Below are positions 41,414 through 47,420 of a stretch of DNA of 47,420 nt, one piece after another. The stretch is from Cohnella lubricantis (lineage in GTDB: Bacteria > Bacillota > Bacilli > Paenibacillales > Paenibacillaceae). A program made the position numbers and the translations under genes. The stretch spans positions 1-47,420 of the forward strand of contig NZ_JACJVN010000007.1 in assembly GCF_014212015.1 (NCBI RefSeq), given 5' to 3'. How positions within the stretch are numbered: the stretch's first letter is position 1; every line of letters begins with the position of its first letter. The notes beneath the pieces are model-generated. The model was not told the DNA's origin. It ran no database searches and saw only the letters and a program-made list of their open reading frames with translations.

Positions 41414-41769
41414 CGGTTATTCACGAATTCGTCGAATCCATCATCCTTCTGCCCGCCGCCGTCATCGTCCGGTTTCGGCAGCAGATCGGTGAGCTGCTTC
41501 ATGATCGACATGTGATTTTTGATCATGGAGTTGTAGATTTCGACCTCGGGCGACTTCTTCGTGCCCCACTGGTTGGCACCGTTCTGATACTTGCTCACAG
41601 CGCCATCCGTGTTGATCTTCGCCTGCAAGTCTTCCAGCGTAACGACCATGAAAGCGGCGTTGTCGATGAGAGATTCCGCGATCTTCTTCGTTCTCGCATC
41701 AAGCTTCGAGAATTGCCGCTTAATCTTCGATTTTGCCGCCGCTATCCGCTTCGATTTTTCATCATCCAA
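41410..41769 (-). CDS. Terminase small subunit (P27-like)
   Basis: 119 residues. KIKRQFSKLDARTKKIAESL then GAVSKYQNGANQWGTKKSPE match the P27-type small terminases. It recognises phage DNA at the packaging start. Confidence 0.85.
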   Translation of the reverse strand: MDDEKSKRIAAAKSKIKRQFSKLDARTKKIAESLIDNAAFMVVTLEDLQAKINTDGAVSKYQNGANQWGTKKSPEVEIYNSMIKNHMSIMKQLTDLLPKPDDDGGGQKDDGFDEFVNNR

Positions 41770-41910
41770 CGCCGCTCCCTCCTTTCAAAAATGACCACAC
41801 CCCCTCACGCGCGCGGCCTGCGTGTTCTTTGAAGGGGCCTGCACCGGTCCCCAAGATGCTTTAGCCCGATAAAGAATGGGGGGGTGGCACTTTCGTAGAC
41901 TAAAGCACCT
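41770..41910. other. Non-coding gap before the terminase genes
   Basis: No gene with a ribosome site. TGCTTTAG (41857-41864) and CTAAAGCA (41900-41907) are an 8-bp inverted repeat around a 35-base centre. In phages of this type the cos or pac site is often close to the terminase genes, so this gap is a candidate, without direct proof. Confidence 0.3.
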
Positions 41911-42273
41911 CTAGTCCTTTCGGATTCCGAGGTCTGCTTCAATACTGTCGCAAACGCGCAACATTCGGTTGGCGATGTCGGCTTCAATCAGCTTCACCTC
42001 ACCGAAAGACTTCCACAACTCCGAAAGATATTTCAACTTCAACTCGGTCACAGTTTCGCTTGGTTTAATAACTGAACTACCACCATTCGGCGGGTTATTC
42101 ATGCTCTCTCTTCTCTTTTTGATCTTGTCCGTGATGAGCGCCTTTACCTCTTCGTTCGTAGCTTCACGTTTAGGATAGATAGCGCCAGAACATTCACTAC
42201 ACCTGCACCCGTCCATGTCTTTACTGACTTCACTCGAGCCACATTCAAAGCATTCGTAAACGAGATACTTCAT
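41911..42273 (-). CDS. Zinc-ribbon protein next to terminase
   Basis: 120 residues. CFECGSSEVSKDMDGCRCSE starts a four-Cys zinc ribbon; the rest is helical (VTELKLKYLSELWKSFGEVK). Function unknown; position between HNH and terminase genes suggests a packaging or late regulatory role. Confidence 0.65.
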   Translation of the reverse strand: MKYLVYECFECGSSEVSKDMDGCRCSECSGAIYPKREATNEEVKALITDKIKKRRESMNNPPNGGSSVIKPSETVTELKLKYLSELWKSFGEVKLIEADIANRMLRVCDSIEADLGIRKD

Positions 42274-42277
42274 GACT

Positions 42278-42565
42278 TCACCTCTCCACTAGATTCCCTT
42301 GCTCATCGAACATCAGACCATCAGCAACCGTTCCGCTGCCGTGGTGTTCTTTGTTGTGACAGTCTTGGCACAGCAGTTCGAGTAGCGCATGATTCAGCGA
42401 GACGTTCGGATCGTTGATGTTCTGTGGCGTGAGCCATACCTTGTGGTGAACGATCTTGCCTGGTCCACCGCATCTCTCGCATAGACCGTGCCGCAAAATA
42501 AAATAAGCGTCACGACAAAGTCGCCACGCCTTCGATTTGTAGAACGCCTTGGCCAAATCTTTCAC
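42278..42565 (-). CDS. HNH endonuclease
   Basis: 95 residues from GTG 42565, after GGAAGTGA. CERCGGPGKIVHHKVWLTPQ with the following CQDCHNKEHH gives a full HNH motif with two zinc Cys pairs. HNH enzymes beside terminase genes take part in cos cleavage and packaging in many siphophages. Confidence 0.88.
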   Translation of the reverse strand: MKDLAKAFYKSKAWRLCRDAYFILRHGLCERCGGPGKIVHHKVWLTPQNINDPNVSLNHALLELLCQDCHNKEHHGSGTVADGLMFDEQGNLVER

Positions 42566-42595
42566 TTGCCAATCACTTCCACGTTATGGTATTAT
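42566..42595 (+). promoter_or_regulatory. Sigma-A promoter of the tRNA gene
   Basis: -35 TTGCCA (42566-42571), 18 bases, -10 TATTAT (42590-42595). The tRNA 5' end follows at 42605, nine bases after the -10. Confidence 0.65.
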
Positions 42596-42604
42596 CAATG
42601 GCAT

Positions 42605-42691
42605 GGAAGGGTGGCCGAGCGGTTTAAGGCGCGTAGCTGATAACTACGTAGACTCGAAAGGGTCTCAGGGGTTCGAATCCCCTTCCTTAAT
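42605..42691 (+). tRNA. Class II tRNA with GAU (Ile-type) anticodon
   Basis: D-arm GCC-GAGCGGTTTAA-GGC; anticodon stem CGTAG/CTACG with loop CTGATAA, anticodon GAT at 42639-42641; long variable arm AGACTC-GAAA-GGGTCT (six pairs); T-arm AGGGG-TTCGAAT-CCCCT. Leu, Ser and Tyr tRNAs have such arms; the body looks Ser-like, yet the anticodon reads Ile codons. The acceptor GGAAGGG pairs with TCCTTAA only in five positions (one of them G-U); G1 and G2 face A. CCA is not encoded. Function is uncertain. Confidence 0.6.
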
Positions 42692-42717
42692 TCCTTCAAT
42701 ATCCGGAAGCACCGGTC

Positions 42718-42757
42718 AGAAAGAGTCGTATGCGGAAGAATCGCTGCGGCTCTTTTT
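42718..42757 (+). terminator. Terminator after the tRNA gene
   Basis: AAAGAGTCG ... CGGCTCTTTTT, a 9-pair stem with one G-U and a T run, 26 bases after the tRNA. Confidence 0.7.
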
Positions 42758-42876
42758 CGTTGTTCCAGATAGAATCAAAAATCATCACCTTGCAACGAAT
42801 GTTGCGAGGTATATTTCTTTAAATGTTTCTTTAATACTTTCTTTAGGCACCCTCGCTCTATAGTAGGAAAAATTTC

Positions 42877-43067
42877 AACCGTCCTCGTTTTAGCGGACAG
42901 TACCGTCCTCTAATTAGCGGACAGTGCGTACCTAAATTAGCGGACAGTTGCGAGGGGCAAAAATAGCACGTTCGAAACGCCGCAAAGCCTTGATCTTATG
43001 CGGCTTTCACTCTCAAACCGTCCCTATTTTAGCGGACACCCGAAAACTGTACCTAAATTAGCGGACA
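42877..43067 (-). repeat. IS21-like terminal repeat cluster (element remnant)
   Basis: TTAGCGGACA occurs five times in the same direction (42890-42899, 42914-42923, 42937-42946, 43029-43038, 43058-43067), each with a preceding ACC(T/G)-type box. On the minus strand each reads TGTCCGCTAA, like the multiple terminal repeats of the left end of IS21-family elements, with TG as the outer bases at 43067. No istA/istB gene follows, so only an end is left. A set of protein-binding sites is the alternative. Confidence 0.5.
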
Positions 43068-43069
43068 GT

Positions 43070-43178
43070 TGGAGCGTGGCCGAGGGCTCGAACCTCGACT
43101 TTGGTTTGCCACCCGGGAGTAGCCGAAGCTGGAGCCCAGGAACTTGTTATCCCGTGTTTGCCGCTGACACTACCACGC
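43070..43178 (-). other. tRNA-like structure with enlarged anticodon arm
   Basis: On the minus strand GCGTGGT (43178 side) pairs with GCCACGC before TCCA (43070 side), with one T-G pair. A D-arm-like GTGT-CAGCGGCAA-ACAC and a standard T-arm CGAGG-TTCGAGC-CCTCG are present, as is a small variable stem GGT/ACC. The anticodon stem may be CGGGA/TCCCG, but its loop has 31 bases in place of seven. It is either a defective tRNA or an unusual RNA. Its 3' end is two bases from the IS21-like end. Confidence 0.35.
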
Positions 43179-43179
43179 A

Positions 43180-43340
43180 TGATGATAGGTGCGACCATTT
43201 TTGACGCTGGCCGCGTGCGCTGCCGATCCGAACCTTAACGCCTGGCATCGACGCCCAAGAAGGGGATCCCCGTTCCGCGGCTTTGCCCCGCTGCGGAATG
43301 TTGTATGGGAATGATTGGGGAGGAACGGAGTAAACGAAAT
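43180..43340. other. Non-coding stretch
   Basis: No gene supported. A minus-strand frame through here (43170-43622) has no ribosome site and a Cys/Arg/His-rich composition typical of chance frames. Plus-strand GGGAGGAACGGAG near 43318-43330 precedes only a very short frame. Confidence 0.4.
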
Positions 43341-43468
43341 GAGAGCCCTATAAGCAGGCTCTCCGGAACAAGAATGATTAAGAGCGCCGGACCCAACGGC
43401 GCTCAGGGTCAAGGAATCGAGTGGTGTTTCACCGCAAAGAAAAAAGCCACCGCATAAGCGAATGGCTT
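43341..43468 (-). terminator. Three terminator-like hairpins in series
   Basis: 43444-43468 (AAGCCA/TGGCTT, then TTTTTT on the minus strand), 43382-43404 (GAGCGCC/GGCGCTC) and 43341-43363 (GAGAGCC/GGCTCTC), each followed by a T-rich stretch on the minus strand. They end the transcript of the small genes at 43.6-44.0 kb before it reaches the tRNA region. Confidence 0.55.
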
Positions 43469-43627
43469 CTCGAGCGCCGGCGGGCCGCTTCCGGCAGCGC
43501 ATATGGTTGGGGCGTTCACGCCCTCGCGGTGTCCTCTGTTCGATTTCTCGATGATACAAATATATCACGTTCAAAGTCCAACATCTTGCACGGTACTCAT
43601 TTCGTTTTCTCTTATTTGCCATTCGAG

Positions 43628-43813
43628 TTAAAAATTATCTAACCGTTCAAGGCGTAGCCGCTCATTCAGCAGGCTTTTGTACTGTATCAGACGCGGGAAT
43701 CTGTAGCAACTCCCTCGGCGGCTTGTGCGGCGGCGCAACTGGTCGAAGCGCAGCGCGCTGTACTCGTTCGCCTTGCGCGTGTAGAATCGGATGCGATCAA
43801 CGCTCGTTTTCAT
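43628..43813 (-). CDS. Small basic protein near attR
   Basis: 61 residues from ATG 43813 (GGAGGTG upstream). Very basic (FDQLRRRTSRRGSCYRFPRL). No family recognised. The gene ends in the minus-strand transcript that starts near gerE. Confidence 0.6.
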   Translation of the reverse strand: MKTSVDRIRFYTRKANEYSALRFDQLRRRTSRRGSCYRFPRLIQYKSLLNERLRLERLDNF

Positions 43814-43818
43814 ACTAC

Positions 43819-44046
43819 TCACACCTCCGATGACATAGGTGAGATGCAGCTCTGGACCGCTTCGGATACACCGTCCAATCGAGAGATTCGAACTTCATTA
43901 ACCCAATACTCCGGCTTGTTCGGATAACCGCTGATCTCGATGGTGCATAGATCAGTGTGAATCACATCGCCGGTGACTTCGAATGTTATCCCGTTGCTCG
44001 TAAGGTGTTGCTTCAATCGTTCGTTAACCATTTCCCACGTTCTCAT
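43819..44046 (-). CDS. Small protein next to attR
   Basis: 75 residues from ATG 44046; GGGAGG is nine bases upstream. An alpha/beta domain (NGITFEVTGDVIHTDLCTIE, then YWVNEVRISRLDGV). No family recognised. It lies 45 bases after the stop of the truncated gerE frame, in the same direction, so the gerE promoter can read into it in the lysogen. A candidate control gene for excision by position. Confidence 0.65.
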   Translation of the reverse strand: MRTWEMVNERLKQHLTSNGITFEVTGDVIHTDLCTIEISGYPNKPEYWVNEVRISRLDGVSEAVQSCISPMSSEV

Positions 44047-44090
44047 TCATACGTTCCTCCCTGTAAAAAATGAGTTGCATCAAGGCTTTT

Positions 44091-44264
44091 CTATTTGTGT
44101 GATTCAAAGTATATTACATTGGATATATGGTTGCGAACGGTCTTCTCGCTGATGAACAATTGCTGGGCGATGTCGCGGGTCGTCTTGTCCTGCACAAGCA
44201 ATTCGAAAACTTCGCGTTCCCGATTGGTCAGAAGGAATTTGCTTTTGTGATCGCTGCCTTTCAA
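44091..44264 (-). pseudogene. gerE: gerE, 5' part (codons 1-50) joined to phage sequence
   Basis: TTG 44264 with AAGGAGGGG upstream starts a frame reading KSKFLLTNREREVFELLV, then the HTH (TTRDIAQQLFISEKTVRNHI). This is GerE up to SNV (44115). Beyond the attR core the frame has seven phage-derived codons (IYFESHK) and a TAG at 44091. Joined to 7757-7837 the frame gives 74 residues, equal in length to B. subtilis GerE. In the lysogen the fragment lacks the last recognition and dimer helices, so it should be inactive. Confidence 0.93.
44116..44120. other. attR core (ACATT)
   Basis: Second copy of the ACATT seen at 7833-7837. Host gerE continues to the right and phage sequence to the left. Confidence 0.8.
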
Positions 44265-44552
44265 CGTGTGTCACCCCTCCTTGCCCGGGAATGGAATGAT
44301 TACAAGGTTTAGGGATACTATTGATTTAGAATATGAAATCCCTAGAACACTGGTGCGATAACCCGGTAATTTTGGGCGTACAGCCTCACTCGGATCCGCG
44401 CGCCGCAGGTTGGAACCCGGGCGAACCGGCATCTTCGTCTCGCTTGGCTGCTTCCGGGACTCACGATAATATATGCACCGCCGGCGCTCCCGGGGAACTG
44501 GGCCAAGGCCCTTTTTGAAGCCGGAACCCGAATAATGGGCATAACCGCCCGA
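44265..44552. other. Host intergenic region upstream of gerE
   Basis: Holds the gerE ribosome site (44272-44282) and promoter. The rest, up to the gerC-type stop at 44553, shows no supported gene. A short GGGC-CAAG-GCCC hairpin followed by TTTTT (near 44500-44516) may stop plus-strand transcription. Confidence 0.45.
44327..44355 (-). promoter_or_regulatory. Sigma-K-type promoter of gerE
   Basis: Minus strand: -35 CACC (44352-44355), 16 bases, -10 CATATTCTA (44327-44335), matching the sigma-K pattern mACm-N16-CATAnnnTA. It is 63 bases before the gerE start. B. subtilis gerE is also transcribed by sigma-K. Confidence 0.7.
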
Positions 44553-45671
44553 TTATTGGATCGAGCCGTAGCTCCGAATGTCGGCATTCACCTGAACTTC
44601 GATTCGAGCCTTGGAGAATGCCTCATCCCAGTCCAGATTCCTCCAATCCCGATAGGACATCGTATCGCGGACGCGCTGCCCGATTCCGATGGCGTCCGAA
44701 TGGAGCTCTTGCATTCGCCGAATCGTCTCCTCGCATTTCTGCCGGAAATAACCGGCGATCTCCCCTTCCAGCTTTTTCTGCTCCTTGGGATGCTCCAATT
44801 GAAGCCCTCCCCGATATTCCAGCAGGGAGCCGCGGAGCTTGATCTGTATTCGCACGCGAAGCCCTTGGCCGTCCTCCATTGGACCCGCGCGTTCGATCCG
44901 GATCTTGCGGCGGCTCGTGAAGTAGTGGAGCGAGGCGTATTGGCTGGAGTACCCATCGTCTGGAAAGTCGATAAATACTTCGCCTGTTTGCACTTTGCCG
45001 CGAAGAACACCGAAGTAGACTTTGTCTGCCGCCTCGATCTTCCCCACATACCGGTCCCCGCGGAACAGACCGATGCCGCCGACTCGGATGCTGTTCGGCG
45101 TCTGCTGCAGGATGGACATGACGGGCTCGATCCCGTCGTCATAATAGTCTCGCGCGAAGATATGCATATTCGTATCCGGAATGTCCGTCGTTCGAGTCTC
45201 GGTCCGAACCAAATGATCAATATAATCCCCTGCAGTGTTGTCCTGCGTGAATTTGGCAGCTAACAACCGCTCCGGGTCGCTCTCGACGATGAGCAGATGA
45301 ATCCGCATGCCGACGCCCGGATCCCGCAGCAGCGAATTCACTTCGCTCCAGACGCCTCGGCGGGCGATATCGGTCGTGAACAGCACTTGCCTCAATTGCC
45401 CGGACACGAGCCTCCGGTCGTTCTGGCGATCGAAGATCAAGCGCGCCTGCTTCCCCGTCTTCGCCACGGTCGAATACTGAATCGTATCCTTCTGATTCGT
45501 CTTCGGAATGCTTACCGTGACTCTCAGATTGCCGCTCTCCGAGTTCTCACCCTCATCCTTGGTCGTATCGTAAGCAATGGTCCGAATAAAACCGATCTTC
45601 TCAATAATTCGCTCGTCACGGCATCCGCTTAGCAGGAGAACCGACAACAATGCCGCTGCCCATCTTCTCAT
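44553..45671 (-). CDS. Ger(x)C-family germinant receptor lipoprotein (GerAC-like)
   Basis: 372 residues from ATG 45671. A lipoprotein signal with lipobox LLSGC (WAAALLSVLLLSGC) anchors it to the spore inner membrane. The domain segment (IHLLIVESDPERLLAAKFTQ, PDTNMHIFARDYYDDGIEPV) and the C-terminal FSKARIEVQVNADIRSYG are typical of the GerAC family, the C subunit of nutrient germinant receptors. Overlaps the B-subunit gene by four bases. Confidence 0.9.
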   Translation of the reverse strand: MRRWAAALLSVLLLSGCRDERIIEKIGFIRTIAYDTTKDEGENSESGNLRVTVSIPKTNQKDTIQYSTVAKTGKQARLIFDRQNDRRLVSGQLRQVLFTTDIARRGVWSEVNSLLRDPGVGMRIHLLIVESDPERLLAAKFTQDNTAGDYIDHLVRTETRTTDIPDTNMHIFARDYYDDGIEPVMSILQQTPNSIRVGGIGLFRGDRYVGKIEAADKVYFGVLRGKVQTGEVFIDFPDDGYSSQYASLHYFTSRRKIRIERAGPMEDGQGLRVRIQIKLRGSLLEYRGGLQLEHPKEQKKLEGEIAGYFRQKCEETIRRMQELHSDAIGIGQRVRDTMSYRDWRNLDWDEAFSKARIEVQVNADIRSYGSIQ

Positions 45672-46759
45672 GCCCCCTTGCCCGCTCCCTTCCTTCTGGC
45701 GATATATGCAATCGGAATCAACGCGGCCGGCATGGCGAACGCGAGTCCTATCTCGATGAATTTGGCGTTGCGGATCAACAGCTCGGATTGAATCAGCGTC
45801 GTCACGGCATATCCGCTTAAGAACATCGCGATAACGATCGCTCCTTCGAGCCACTTGCCCTTGGCGCGTGAGAAGACTTCCCGCAGCGCGGTCAGAGCGG
45901 CGAAGCCGAAGAGCACGGATGAGATGAGATTCGGATAGATAAAGAAGGTAAACACCAGATTTTCCGGCCGATTCAGGAAAGGAAGCTCTAAATATTCAAG
46001 CGTGGAGATGAGCGGGAATTGCAATTCTTGGACCTCTTCGAAGCTGAAGAAGCCAAAGGCGAGCAGCACGGAGTTGGTGTACAGCAGGGTAATGACCCAG
46101 TGTCCGAGGAACACGCCTTTGAACAGCTTGCTCTTCTTGTCCGTGTACGGAAATAGGAACAAGCAGAACTCGTAGCCCGCAAAGATCACGTAGGATTCCG
46201 CGAGGCCGTGCAGCGACAAGCCGTGCTCCGCGCCTTGAAATAGGTAAGGCGTCAGCCGATGGACGCTCCATTCCGTCGCGAAATAGGGCACTAAGGCATT
46301 GACCCAGATAAACATGAAAAAGAAGACCGTCGTCGCTTTGACGATAGCGTACAAGCCTTTGGTCAGCAAGGCAAAGACCATGCCGCAATACAACAGGTAG
46401 ATCGCCATTGGATTGGTCGAATACAAGGCGAACATTTGAGAGATCAATATAAAATTCTTGCCGGTCAGGCCGCCAATATAGATCCAGAAGCCTGCGAGCG
46501 CGAGATAGACGGGATAGAGCAGCGGCTTCGGTATAACGGCGTGCATCAGCCGGTATACCGATTGGCCGCCTCCTATTCGATACAACCACAGGTACAGCAA
46601 TAGGTTCATTGAAGCTATGGCAGACAGCGGAATCAACGCCGCCCAGGCGTTCGTGCCGATGTTCTCGGCCAGCACGCGGGACTGGCTGAACACGGTCGTG
46701 TCCAGCTCGAACATGTGGACGAGAAGGGCGATATGGAACCAATTCAGCTTCTCCTTCAT
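45668..46759 (-). CDS. GerAB/ArcD/ProY-type germinant receptor membrane subunit
   Basis: 363 residues from ATG 46759, after AAAGGTGG. About ten membrane segments (FHIALLVHMFELDTTVFSQS, NLLLYLWLYRIGGGQSVYRL and onward). Belongs to the spore germination (GerAB) branch of the APC transporter superfamily, which binds amino-acid germinants. Middle gene of the A-B-C receptor operon. Confidence 0.92.
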   Translation of the reverse strand: MKEKLNWFHIALLVHMFELDTTVFSQSRVLAENIGTNAWAALIPLSAIASMNLLLYLWLYRIGGGQSVYRLMHAVIPKPLLYPVYLALAGFWIYIGGLTGKNFILISQMFALYSTNPMAIYLLYCGMVFALLTKGLYAIVKATTVFFFMFIWVNALVPYFATEWSVHRLTPYLFQGAEHGLSLHGLAESYVIFAGYEFCLFLFPYTDKKSKLFKGVFLGHWVITLLYTNSVLLAFGFFSFEEVQELQFPLISTLEYLELPFLNRPENLVFTFFIYPNLISSVLFGFAALTALREVFSRAKGKWLEGAIVIAMFLSGYAVTTLIQSELLIRNAKFIEIGLAFAMPAALIPIAYIARRKGAGKGA

Positions 46760-46770
46760 CGCAGCCACCT

Positions 46771-47420
46771 TTATTTGCGCATTTTGCTCTTCACGGAATT
46801 GGGGGTGCGAGTAATGGTCGGGCGTCCTACAAGCGTCCAGAAGGGAGCGCGAACGAACGTATCCAGCGCATCTTTGGCATTCGCGGGCGCCACCGGCGTG
46901 AGATAAGAAGCTCCTAGATTCGTAATGCCCGATAGCTGGATAACGACCATACCGATGCCCATGAACAATCCCAAGTTGCCCATTACCCCGGCGAGGATGA
47001 TCAGGCCGAATCGAATCAGCCGCAGCGACGCGCTCATCACGTAGCTCGGAATGACGAATGAAGCAATCGCTGAAGTAGCGACGGAGATAATGAGGATATT
47101 ACTCGTAAATCCGGCCTGAACGGCGGCTTGGCCGATAACGATCCCTCCTACGATGCCGATCGTCTGTCCGATCTTGGTCGGCAGGCGAGCCCCGGCTTCC
47201 CGCAGCAGCTCGATCGTCGTCTCCATTAATAGCGCTTCATAGAGCGGCGGGAACGGAACCCTGCTGCGCGACTCGACCAGATTGAGCAGCATCGTGTGCG
47301 GAATTAATTCATAGTGGAAGGTGGTAACGGATACGTAGAATGCAGTGAAGCCAATCGTGACGATGAAGCCGATCAGCCGCAGCAAGCGCAAGCCGGTTCC
47401 AATTAGGGCTTGCTGAATAA
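46771..47420 (-). CDS. GerA-family germinant receptor A subunit, N-terminus beyond window
   Basis: The C-terminal 216 residues and more are present; the frame is open to the window edge, so the true start is outside. Membrane segments (IGFIVTIGFTAFYVSVTTFH, SNILIISVATSAIASFVIPS, IRFGLIILAGVMGNLGLFMG) and ESRSRVPFPPLYEALLMETT are conserved in GerAA/GerBA/GerKA. It is the first gene of the operon, followed after two bases by the B subunit. Confidence 0.93.
   Translation of the reverse strand, partial: IQQALIGTGLRLLRLIGFIVTIGFTAFYVSVTTFHYELIPHTMLLNLVESRSRVPFPPLYEALLMETTIELLREAGARLPTKIGQTIGIVGGIVIGQAAVQAGFTSNILIISVATSAIASFVIPSYVMSASLRLIRFGLIILAGVMGNLGLFMGIGMVVIQLSGITNLGASYLTPVAPANAKDALDTFVRAPFWTLVGRPTITRTPNSVKSKMRK

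Noticed and set aside
43170..43622. Minus-strand frame of 150 codons.
   Set aside because: No ribosome site, skewed composition, and it runs across hairpin terminators and the tRNA-like structure.
44342..44587. Minus-strand frame of 81 codons upstream of gerE.
   Set aside because: It overlaps the gerE promoter and the receptor C gene end, with Arg/Pro-rich chance-like composition.

Overview
The window is Firmicutes chromosome, most likely Paenibacillus or a close relative. Evidence is the endospore gene set (ytrH, ytrI, gerE, a gerA-type germinant-receptor operon), strong AGGAGG-type ribosome binding sites and moderately high GC. The host parts are 1-7.8 kb and 44.1-47.4 kb. On the left are dnaE (cut by the window edge), ytrH-ytrI-ytpI, ytoI and a GHKL sensor kinase. 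On the right are the tail-first genes of a GerA/GerB/GerC-type spore germinant receptor.

Between them sits a siphovirus-type prophage of about 36.3 kb (7,835-44,118). It is inserted inside gerE, the late mother-cell sporulation regulator. The 3' third of gerE lies at 7,757-7,837 and the 5' two thirds at 44,115-44,264. Joining them across the shared ACATT restores an uninterrupted 74-codon GerE, the usual length. A large serine recombinase lies directly inside attL, and a sigma-K-type promoter is preserved in front of the gerE 5' fragment. The layout is that of a sporulation gene interrupted by a prophage, as for sigK/skin and spsM/SPbeta.

Prophage layout, left to right: integrase, a small protein overlapping it and an ArpU-like late regulator (7.9-10.2 kb); an early minus-strand operon with a RuvC-type resolvase, a D12-class adenine methylase, DnaB helicase, a replication initiator, an MBL-fold hydrolase, a RecT-family annealing protein and an SbcC-like ATPase (10.2-22.5 kb). 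Next is the control region with 16-bp operators and divergent promoters (22.55-22.73 kb), then the plus-strand lysogeny genes (two HTH proteins and an FxLYD membrane protein). The FxLYD gene is split by a 2,164-bp ISL3-type element with an 8-bp target duplication; the element carries a YopX-like gene and a small gene in one operon with its transposase. Lysis, tail, head and packaging genes follow, all on the minus strand (26.9-42.6 kb). The right end (42.6-44.1 kb) holds a class II tRNA gene with an Ile-type anticodon, an IS21-like terminal-repeat remnant, a second tRNA-like structure, tandem terminators and two small genes next to attR.

All phage modules look complete, so the prophage may still excise. 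The most notable points are the gerE interruption, the passenger-carrying ISL3-type element, a promoter-to-terminator non-coding RNA candidate near 23.75-23.99 kb, and the odd tRNA.
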